64,000 nucleotides of DNA from Morchella semilibera. Its lineage: Eukaryota; Ascomycota; Pezizomycetes; Pezizales; Morchellaceae. Where the stretch lies: assembly GCA_009192285.1 (NCBI GenBank), contig WBVU01000010.1:1362111-1426110 (forward strand), given 5' to 3'. Position 1 is the first letter of the stretch. Every line of letters begins with the position of its first letter. Shown here piece by piece: positions 22,845 to 33,170 of this stretch. A program made the position numbers and the translations under genes. The notes beneath the pieces were generated by a model. It did no database searches, had not been told where the DNA came from, and saw only the letters and a program-made list of their open reading frames with translations.

Positions 22845-25800
22845 ACTGGGTAATTGAAGCTGATTTTCAATTGCAGGTTTTCTCCATCTACCTGTGCGAT
22901 TGTTTGAGATCTTGACTACATTTTGTCCGGATATATAGACCAGCGCGACTGTTCCGATAGTTTAATCACTTGTTGTCCTACGTTTCTTTATGTCTTCATG
23001 GTCGGATATCTGCCTTTTTTTTTTTTCCCCCTCCCTCTTTCTTTCTTTTTCTTTTCTTTACTTCTTAGGCGCATTCTGGAGCATCTTGCGTTAAATTTCA
23101 CTTGCTACTTGGGGCATAGTTCGGGCTTTTCCTACTTGGGTTCACTTTTACAGTATCTTATGATCTTTATTTTGTTTTGTCCTTTTATTTAGTGGGGTTT
23201 TAAAAACTATCTGTAACAAAATTCTAAAGATAAAAAATTCCTGACCTGTAATAGTTAAACTGTTCCTGTTTATTCCACCTTGTGGTTTCGACCTCTAGTT
23301 ACACTAGTGTGGTTGCTTATCTGTACTTTTCTTGGTTTGGGTTTTTTTAGAATGATGTCAAGAATCATGCACATTTACACCGTGGTATGGCCTTCAACAC
23401 ATGTACCTACCACGTTCAGGGACTAGGCCGTTCCCTATATAAGATGACACAGCTCTCCACCTCGCTTGGTCAGAATGAGGCTGAGGGCAGGCTTCACTGC
23501 CTCAAGTACATGCACTTTATCTACTTTATCTCGTAGTCGATACCCGCATGCACGGGCGAACACTGCATAAAACTCTGTTTTTAAAAAAAAATCTCAAAAC
23601 TTAAAAACTATAATCCGCACAATATACATGTCTCTCTGATCAATTGAGGGATGCCGCGGTGATGCCTCCTTACTATAATCTAATGACGACTATTTTTCTT
23701 CTCACACGCTGTGTTTTATTGGTTGATGGAAATCATACATGCAGTTGTGCCCTTTTTGGGCAGAGTAGAGACATGTGATGCATTAGGAATATTGAAGGCT
23801 GATAACGGCCCTGCATGAATACGTAAGTATGTAGCTCAACTAGGAGTCGATTTACCCTTGTGAGTTCTGATCTCTTTCTTGGGCCTGATGTCCTTGAATC
23901 GCAGGATTCCGATTTTCGGAACGGCTAAGTATGAATACAATAGTGGAATGGTTTCAATTATAGATTCCGGATTATTTACCACGAAACTCTCTGTCTCAGA
24001 TATGCCCGGGGGTGAGTATTGGAGTGTGCTTGTATTCCTCGGCGCCTTAATGCGCCTCTATCCTTACACGTACCATACCATCACCAACTATTTTCCTGAG
24101 GCAATTTAATAATTAACAACTGGCCCATAATAAAATATTGATAATATTCCAACCTTTAATAACTTCACCTCCTGTGTCATATTGCGCCTCATGACCAGTG
24201 AGCTCTCCTATTCTCATGCTGTTATATCTTATCGATAACGGCTTTTTTTTTTCCTCAAAAAGAAAATATATACGTTACATGCATGCGTGATGCCTTCAAA
24301 TTCCCAGGCCAAATCTCAACCTGCAAGCCAAGCCGAAAAATCTAAATCCCTAGCGACAATTAAGGGTCCAATATAAACTGGTGGATTTGTTCACCTTGAG
24401 TATGGCTACTAAGGTGCCTAACTACCCTGGCCCTGATCCACGGATTGTGATTCAGAACCGATCTCGGATCGTAAATGCATTGAGAACTTGTCTAAGTAGG
24501 CATGTTTGTAGTACTATCTCTTTTCCTTTTCAGCACCTGTTCCGAGCCGAAGTGGAACGGATAAGGCATACCCCGTTCTAACATGTCACGACCGAGCTGC
24601 CGGAATAATGTGGCTGTTTGTTGTGATAGCTGTCAGATTTTGGCTACGATTTCGTAATCATTCCAGGTTCAAGACGACGACCTTATCTACTTCGAGGCAC
24701 ACCTACGGGGGAGGCACTTGGGTTAGCGAGTGATAGATGATGACTCGCCTACCTTGCTCGGGACATGGTTCGGTTTGCAATAATTGTTTACGCTTCGTCC
24801 AGTTTTAAACTTGCGACTCGAAAAGGTCCCTGTCCAGGGTATCCTCCAGCTAGGCCACTTAGGGACTAGGCTTGAAATCCAACCATGTTGCAACGTCCTG
24901 AAAATTGGTTGTAAAAAGAAAATACCTGATAATTAGATATGTCAGCTGTAGTTAAAAACCATGCAGGGCTGTTTCTGTGGGAGCATCAATATTTGAGAAG
25001 TATTCACTTGTATATATATAAGTATTAGGTGTCGTCCGCAGGTGAAACTTGGGCCACGAGGCTACAAAGGTTTAAGTGAAACAATCCGGGAGGGCGTTTT
25101 TCCGAATAACACGCCATGACAGTTCCGTCTTCGGTCCCCAGCATCTTATAAAAGTAGGTTGGGAGCTGCTCGGTCCTGTAGTTCAGAGAACTGACACAAG
25201 ACATCATTATAAAAAGAAAAAAACCCAATGATCGATCAGGTTCGGTTTTCTGTGATGTCCCAAGTTGGGGCTTTATAATTATATCAATAGTGGTATCTAT
25301 CTCCATAGAATGGTTAGTCTTGAGGTATTAAAATTCTCATCGCTGTACATCACACTGTTGGCGGTTTTGCCTATGGGGTGTGGACTCAGATTGTCCCAAA
25401 CATATGATTACCTACTTTAGTAACTTTAGGAAATACTAGGGCGTTAAGACATTCTATGTTAGGGCGTGTTGATAACATCAGCGGTAAGGTTTGAGGTTTA
25501 TTCTCTCCCTCGTTTACCTTAACGTGTCATTCGTTCACGAAACGTGTCGTCTGTGCAATACTTTTTGTATGTCGTTGGCTATAACAGGTACATATAGGCT
25601 ATACATGTAAAAAGTGTCACATAGCTAATCATAAACCACATTTGTTAACAAAGATTGGCACCCGAAGCACACCAATTAAACGGGCCCTTAAATTTTGATG
25701 ACCGAACCAATATATTTATGTCTTTGAACCGGTAAACGGCATTTACATACCCTATATTTACTTAACCTAGTATTAATTCCTTGAGTGACTCGAGTCCATA

Positions 25801-26478
25801 TCGAAAGATGACCCGAGTAAAGAGATAATATATATATAATAATATATCATAATTAAAGGTAATGGGTGAGTTTTTTGGATGCCGCGGGCTATCGAAGATT
25901 TCAAAACCATCAGTGAAGGGGGCTTAGGTATACGTAGAGATATACATGTAGGTACAACCGCTCTTCAAGAGTGTTCGTGATTCATACTTGTGGATAAGAT
26001 GGTCAGTGCCCAATGTGGCTTACAGAGTTGAAACCAAGAACTCAAATGTATCCATAACATTATAGAAACTTGATAACAAAGAATAAAAACATGCATCATG
26101 AACATCTAATATTGACTTTAGTTATCATTAAGTACTGGTGGCTTGAGATTAATCTCAAACATTTCAATGTACAGTTTGATCGATAACTGACTTGAGCCAG
26201 ACATGTCACATTAAATCCGGATCACGAACACTTTTGATGATTGGCCGTAGCATGTAGGTACATGTTAGTACATTTACGTATAAGATTTTTCTTCCCCAAC
26301 TTAGCGGCACATAATGTTCCACAATTAAAATCCCAAGCAGCTTTGGCCTCCAGTATAACCCACCACCAGAGAAGATTTTAGGAGGGGTATAGCTGTTATA
26401 TACATACACGCACACACGTACATATACATATGTCATAGCAGAAATTTTTAAGATTCAAGTGCTACATGTACATACATA

Positions 26479-26568
26479 CTTGCCGCGAGAATAAGTTTCT
26501 GCCACCACTTCTGTGTTGCAACAGCGTCTTCTCGCGCAAACCTGGTGGAAACTTATTCTCGCCGCAAG
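26479..26568. repeat. 90-bp hairpin element with about 29-nt inverted arms
   Basis: The left arm starts CTTGCCGCGAGAATAAGTTT and the right arm on the other strand starts CTTGCGGCGAGAATAAGTTT, with a few mismatches further in. No open frame is present. It could fold into a strong hairpin or be a minimal MITE. Confidence 0.75.
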
Positions 26569-26588
26569 CACACGCACGTACATACTTA

Positions 26589-26785
26589 CAGTCTCGGAAA
26601 TGAGGGTAAAAATGTAACCATGGGGGCACTACGGTATTGAGTCAAGGATACTGGTTTGAACCAGCATCTTAAGTAGAATACCATATCGATACCGTATCAA
26701 TATATATATACCGTGTCCTTATAGATCACTAGCGTAATGATATGACTGCAATACGGTAGTGAATTTCTACCCATTTCCGGTACTG
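26589..26785. mobile_element. MITE-like element related to the CAGTACC family, copy D
   Basis: The ends are CAGTCTCGGAAATGAGGGTA (left) and CAGTACCGGAAATGGGTAGA (right, minus strand), each flanked by TA. The interior again contains CACTACGGTATTG on the left and its inverted partner on the right. Confidence 0.62.
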
Positions 26786-26972
26786 TAGTAAGTACATACA
26801 GGTCATGGGTGGCCAAGCTATGGACTGCGTGTCCGAAGACAGAAGACATTTCGCCAAAAACACTTACAAGATTGAAAATGACAGTTTGTATAGGAGTGGT
26901 TCAGTCTTCGTTTTTTTTCTGGGGGAGGAGAGGGGAGGTAATTCCAATCTTTTAATATGAAATGCTGACGTA

Positions 26973-27141
26973 CAGTACCAAAAAAGTGATGTAATAGATA
27001 CCATAGCAATACGGTATCGTGAAAAACCTCCGAACTAAATCGGAATTTCGGCCATTATACCATAGCAATGCTGTAGCAATACCGGAGTGTCATGGTATTC
27101 TGACAGATAAGATACTAGATACACCCGCTTTTTTGGTACTG
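26973..27141. mobile_element. MITE-like element, CAGTACC family, best-preserved copy C
   Basis: 169 bp with perfect 14-bp terminal inverted repeats CAGTACCAAAAAAG, flanked by TA on both sides. The interior matches the copy at 7379-7528. There is no transposase. TA duplication with CAG-type ends fits a Tc1/mariner (Fot1/pogo-like) origin, which is inference. Confidence 0.75.
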
Positions 27142-27746
27142 TACTTTTCAATGACCATGGCCGGACTCGACTGAGTTCTTGTGAGTAACCTTCGTTCGGC
27201 CTTTGCCCTATATATAATAGATACACCATGGAGGACAAAGCGCAAATACACCAGCAAATACTACCCAAGTATCATCAAACCCATTTACACATATTTCTCA
27301 ATTTTACAAGCCCTGAAATCATGGGTAGAGCGATAATCGCAGATAGGCGTTACTAAGTGTGCGAGGATGGATTGCGGCCGAGGTTAATGAGGTAAATATG
27401 TAATTCAACCTAAAATGTCTTAACTTATAGTTACTGAAAGTGTAAATTGGTTGGGAATATCCTATAATCAAGGTTCTGTCTTGTCGTTGGTTCTTCGAAT
27501 TCCATATTTGCGATTAATTAAACATAGGCCCTTGATAGGCCCAGACGCACATGTTGGCTCGGATCTATTGTTATACGTATACGTACATACATACATGTAG
27601 TTCGCGTAATCAGTACCGATGTATATATACGCCATCTTAGCTATCAATAAATCATGGTTTGAGGTTTAGCCGAATTGGCCCCACACCCTCGAATATGCAT
27701 TATAATCATAGTATCTCACTCGGAACAACCACTGTCCTTAAGTTGA

Positions 27747-28069
27747 TTGATTTTTTTTGTTTTTTGTTTACATCATTAATCGTATCCAGCCCTAGGGCTA
27801 TGACGATATCACACCATTTTATCCCCAGAACGCCCCTCCCTCCTCCACCACCATCAGCAGAACAAAAAACAAAACAAAGAAAATCAAAACAAAAAAAAAA
27901 AACTCAATCTCCCCGCGCAATTTACCACATTCTCCCCGCCTTAACTCAGACAATTTAACACATTCTCCCTGCCTAAACATCCATCCTATCTCTATCCAAA
28001 TCTCCCCAACCCTGTCTCATCTCTCTAAGTTGATTGATTGATTGATTGATACTTCATACATGTATGCAG
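27747..28069 (-). mobile_element. Retroposon insertion with A-rich tail and 15-bp target duplication
   Basis: The 15-bp sequence CTGTCCTTAAGTTGA occurs at 27732-27746 and 28070-28084 and brackets 323 bp. On the minus strand the insert ends in GTAAACAAAAAACAAAAAAA-type sequence next to one target copy, as expected for target-primed reverse transcription. Its other end carries a second tail-like segment (TGAAGTATCAATCAATCAA), suggesting nesting. No reverse transcriptase is encoded. Confidence 0.62.
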
Positions 28070-29520
28070 CTGTCCTTAAGTTGACCCCTATAATACTATA
28101 GGGGGAGTATTCAATATCAAAAGCCACTAACTGTTGCTTTTTTTTTTTGAAGGGCCAGTACCCACCGACAGCTTAAGGGATAAAATTAAGATCGTGACTA
28201 GTGTAAACATAGAGGTACACCTGACCCTATTAAGTGGTACTCTTGTCTATACGCAATTAATTTGGGGGTTTACACTTGCTGGTGGAGGTTCTAAAATTCC
28301 GCGAATAACACCATATGGCACATTATATTAGCACGGAATCTATGATATTTTATTGCTTGGGCGCTTTCGATCGACCGTTTTTAGACTGGTAAAGGGGCCC
28401 GCGGGTAACCTCGGGTCAATTAGATAATGATGCCTTCACTTCATGTTATAGCTATATAATTACAATAAGACATATAGCTCCCGGGCCCGTCGAGGACCAC
28501 AAGCTATATCCCTTGCCTATAAACCACAATCTCCCCCCAAACAGACCATAGCGTTAACCAACATCCGATATAAGGGTACATGAATTAAGGGCCGAAGATC
28601 TATATTCTTATAAGATAAACAGCACTACAAGAATTGAGGAGATGACTATACTAATAAAAGTAATAATACCTTAGGACTACCAATGCTATCTTTATACATA
28701 ATCACTTAGCGATCAGAGTCAGCTGTATCCTAACGTGCATAAGTTTTGAGCGGCCGGAGGTACGTACCCATCCGCAAAATAGAACCTTCTTCAGCTTATA
28801 GAACTTAAAGGTCTGACTTTTCTCAGCTAGCCTATTTCTAAGGTTTGAACTATCAAAAAACTATAACTTCCTGTCGTACATAGTATGCTCCATTCACTTT
28901 GGTGTCTTGTAGTCAGCCATAGGTTCAAGGTCGGCAATATTTCACAGGCACGAAGGACACCTATACCGTCGAGGCGGTTTGATTAAGCATACAGGACACA
29001 CGGTACGACGAACACCAGAAGAAGGATCCCCAAAGCGATTATATGCAATGGAGTGTATATATATATATATCAGCCCAGACATCCCTTTGCGAAGCCATAT
29101 ACTTACTTACCTAACTAAATGCCGTATTAATTCGTTTTAACGGCCGGTTACACAAGACGTCTAAGTTACCTTTAAATTTTCGAGACAGCATTAATTAGGG
29201 GAGACTAGGGGCGTGTTCAAGATGTATAAATAACCATAAATATATATAGGGGAATTTCAACGTCCTGTGTGACGGCCGAGACGAATTAATGCAGTACGTG
29301 GTCCAGACATGCCCAGCTGCAGAGTACTGCTATTTTTATCACGGCTTTTACTGGCTACATGTATGACCCCGATAACACCCCTTAGGTCCTGGGCATGGTT
29401 GAGGGCCTGTATGGTTTAATAGCAATTCTCGGATGTGCGGGTTGCGTGCATAATGAGCTATAAATCAATCAATCAACCAACAACGGTTTTGGTGAAGTAT
29501 AAATAAATAAATAAATAACA

Positions 29521-29581
29521 ACAGTTTTGGGGCGCATGTAATTAATGAAGTAAACAAAAAAAAAACAGTTTTGGGGCGCAT
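29521..29581 (+). mobile_element. 27-bp ultra-truncated retroposon flanked by 17-bp target duplication
   Basis: ACAGTTTTGGGGCGCAT is present at 29521-29537 and 29565-29581. Between them lie 27 bp reading ATTAATGAAGTAAAC and a poly-A tail. The same 3' end (ATTAATGATGTAAAC plus A-rich tail) is found at the insertion at 27747-28069, so both belong to one family. Confidence 0.7.
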
Positions 29582-29741
29582 TAGTACCGAGTGATGATCT
29601 GTGAATGAGACAATCACTTATCAGAAAGAACACTCATCAGCTAGCTGCATATGTTTAACTTACGTGTGATTAATTATTATGACTTTCTCATTCATAGCAT
29701 TGTCTACACGCTTGCAGTACGTTTCTTAGCCAGTGCCTGTA

Positions 29742-30193
29742 TGGTGGCGGACACGACAACGGGGTCGGTCTTGGCAGAAGTAACAAAGTTCCAGGCGCTG
29801 ATCAGTCCCTTTTAAGGAAGTGGTTAAGCCTAATAAGGACAGACCGAGTGCTGACTCGTGAGGATTTCAATTTGGCCTTAACAAATTCGTATGGTAACAA
29901 ACTTTTGTCCTGCCTAACAAAATTGAAAACCTTTTTTCTCAACCTACTCGCGGGCCGAATTCTAACTAAATCACGTGGTGCTGGTTGGCAGGTTTCTTGC
30001 GCTGCTCACAGGTCATGTAATTCAGTTTAAAACTCGGCCGTGCGAGTAATTTAATTTGCAGACCGTACTTTGATTCCCCTACTGATTCTCTACAGAATTA
30101 CTGTGGCTGAATTCAAAAATCATTGATTTGTGGTGAAGAGATAGATTTGGCTTCTTCTGCTTTTACCGACCTCGTTGTCGGTGTCCGCCACCA
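29742..30193. mobile_element. 452-bp element with TGGTGGCGGACAC terminal inverted repeats
   Basis: The ends TGGTGGCGGACAC are perfect inverted copies flanked by TA. Pairing continues with a few mismatches to about 40 nt (GACAACGGGGTCGGT against GACAACGAGGTCGGT). The interior has no recognisable transposase. A shorter relative lies at 62329-62543. Confidence 0.75.
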
Positions 30194-30307
30194 TACTATA
30201 ATAAATGCAAGGGTTTTGATAGTGGTGTATACTGATTTATTGTTCTTCATGATTTATCACTCGCATGTCTCATTAAGCTAAATGTACTAGGGTGTAGCGA
30301 AAAGTGG

Positions 30308-30366
30308 TCAGAATCTGGTAAGACAATTACACGTATTCACAGCAACATTTACTTATCAGATTCTGA
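30308..30366. repeat. Short inverted repeat
   Basis: TCAGAATCTGGTAAG and CTTATCAGATTCTGA are 15-nt arms with one mismatch around a 29-nt spacer. It lies shortly after the 452-bp element. No function is evident. Confidence 0.6.
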
Positions 30367-33170
30367 TCGCAAAATTGGAAATGATTACAGAGCCTATAAT
30401 TCCCTCTGACCGTGCGTGCTTTCCGCTTACCCTCAACACCCGGTACTACTAGCCCCTCGGGCGCGCTTTCTCTATTGATTCTCCGGTCATCATGTACTAT
30501 TAGTAGGAGCTATGCCTTTAAGCATTACCTTCTGGATATGCAAGTACATATATACGGGTTATCTATCCTCCAGCTGCAGGTTAAAAGGGTGAGTGATTTT
30601 AAAATCAACTGCCTCCACAGTTAGAACCCAGCAGCATCGTGATCTCGACCTTTTTTTATTTCTCTCTTTCTTGGGCCTGATCCTCCAAGATAATACAAGA
30701 CCTGCCATGTCTTAGATATTTCTCGTATATGAAAATCTTCAGACATTCCTAAATGTTTTAATGCTCTTACTAATCTACAGGGAAAACACCAACACAGCTG
30801 GTTATTTGTATTTCTCAGATCTTACCTGCGGAGTCCTTAAGCCACTCTTCGCGATTGATACTTTAAACATACGCGGAACAGCGGTTTGGTAACGACATGT
30901 TTGGTAAGATCGTGGTTTGGAGCGTTAATTAAACATCGGTGATAGGTTGAGTTTAAGCATAGAATTGGAAAGCCCTTAAGAAACCCAATTAGATTGAGTT
31001 TTCCTTCTTTCTACCCCGCGTATTGATGCAGGTAGGCACATAATTGTAAGATCAATAAGGAAGTGGGAGCTCTAGGAATCTCCTGTTTCCAAGCAGAGGT
31101 GGTACTGCACCAACATCAGGATTTATGAAGTGTAGAAAAACACCCAAACGATCAACTATAGTAAAGTTTGGGCTCGTATGTCTTCCCAAGGTTTTGGGGT
31201 CTGGGGACCAAGGTGCCGAACCGCTTTTGAGGCAAACTAGGCCTCGGCGGCCTGAAGTATCTGTGTTTTGGGCTCAGAGCTATGGATCGATTAACTGGAT
31301 TTCCTGGCTCACGGAGCGCGTGAATACTAATATGATTTTCGCTGCAGGAGCATCGTGTGGTTCCTACTATGTAGACGAGTTTATTGGGAAGGGGTTTGTG
31401 CATGTAGGTGAAGCTAGTAGAAGTCCTGGGGAGGGGCAAAGTGCTGAAGAGGCGTTTTAGAGTGGAACGAATTCGTCCCCAACCGCCGATCAGAGGCGCT
31501 GATTTTTGTGACATTTGGCGCTGGATATCAGTTTCAAGATACCAGGTTCGCCCATCAAACCTCGTGCCGCCCTGTTTCGGGTTTTGACCGCTACTTTATG
31601 TACGACACAACTTATTTGAAGCTTGAACTGCTAAGCATTCAACGCTAAATAACACCTGGGGCAGCTGTATCGTTATCACGACATCACTATCTATGTTTGC
31701 CCAGATTTATCAAACAAAAAAAGAAGCATGCATACCGGTGCATATAACTTGACACCATGTTCCACCCAGTAAGCGCGGTACAGTTGATTAAATGTACCTA
31801 CATGTAAGTATGTAATTGATTTTGCTTGCCTTTCCAACCGGCACGGTACGGTACTTACGGCCACAGTAGAGTTTGAAGAGGGCAACGATGTAGTTAGCTG
31901 CCGAAGTAACCGTGAGGACGCGTGGGAAATGCATGGTATTATTTGGGTTTTAGCATCATTTCACTCTCACTCTCTCTACCCGAAGGGGTGACGAGAAATA
32001 ATATCAAGGTATCGCGGCTTCTAAGTCCCGAATGATAACTTCATTTTGCAAGCGTCGTGCGTAAGTACTTGTGTCTAACTACATGTATGCCAGTCAAACC
32101 AAACTACTGGCCAGAGGGCCAGCAAGCCATCAATCATACCATTGGCACAGACTACATGTATTGAACTCGCCCAACAACACACTCCTATTTCCCCCCTCTT
32201 CTTCTTCCTTTCCATCGCCGCCTCTTTACTTTGTCTTGACTTCAGCTTCAGTATCGACTCTGCGTTACAATCAGAAACACTGCCTCCCTAACTAACAGGG
32301 CTCACTCTCTTGGGCTCTGCTGCTGCTGCTGCTGTTACCACTACTTCTCTGGGGCTCCTTGTTGTAACCTCCACCCCACCTTCCTCGATCTCACCAGGAG
32401 GAGGCTGTTGCACTGTAGACGGCCCTGCAAGCGCCTGTTATCGCGTGGTAACTGCTCCTCCATCTCGCATTCAAATTGGTCCCTGTTCCCACCGGCTGAG
32501 TTGTTGGACCCTTCTCTGCGTTCCCCGGACCAATTCCGTTGCCGTTCTCTCTGATCTGGGACACCAGCGACTGTATACTGGTCCCAACGCACTCACCTTT
32601 CGACAGCTTATTATTTTTGCTTTCACCCCACCTTCATTTCCTCTTTCTTGCCTTACCATTAATTCCTATTCATTAATCCAGTTTCCCCTAATTCAAGTTT
32701 CTTTGACGTTCTGCTCGGCCCGAGTACTTTGAACTTTCGTTTCTTCTGAATTTGCCTTAATTTACGCCACCCTAATACAGTAGTACTCGTCAATATCATA
32801 TCAGCATACCCCACATACAAAAAAAAAAAAAAAGAATCGAAGTGCATAACGAATACTCTCAGAATAAAATACACAGACCCTGGCGGTACTTTATTAAATC
32901 ATCCGATTCTGATAACCTTTTACGAACATTCTAATCAATAGCTACCCTCCGGCTGGCTGGCCAGCAGCGTTCGTTCGACTTATTTGTTAATTCCCCCAAC
33001 CACCCCTCTTGGCCCCTGGGTCAACCGTTGCAACCCCCCTTTACATCCATCTTTGACGTTCATCGACATTTTTCCCACCATCCGCGTCAGGTCCCACAGA
33101 ACAACCTACCAACCATCGGGAAAAAGCTGTAAGGAAACTTGTATCTTTTGTAGTCTACTTGTTAGAAGTC

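Larger units (their letters stand above)
22845..33170. other. Gene-free 10-kb stretch with small transposable-element relics
   Basis: No intact gene is supported. AT-rich parts (about 24100-29300) alternate with inverted-repeat elements (26479-26568, 26589-26785, 26973-27141, 29742-30193), retroposon insertions (27747-28069, 29460-29581) and numerous TACATGTA sites. A short cysteine-rich frame near 28949-29010 is noted in the findings. The last kilobase before noxR is pyrimidine-rich, typical of a fungal promoter. Confidence 0.55.

Noticed and set aside
29848-30030. 60-codon frame inside the 452-bp inverted-repeat element
   Set aside because: Too short and without DDE or helix-turn-helix features; not a transposase.
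31125-31514. Overlapping plus and minus frames of about 110-120 codons in the 10-kb desert
   Set aside because: Open on both strands, no motif, no neighbouring exon; probably chance.
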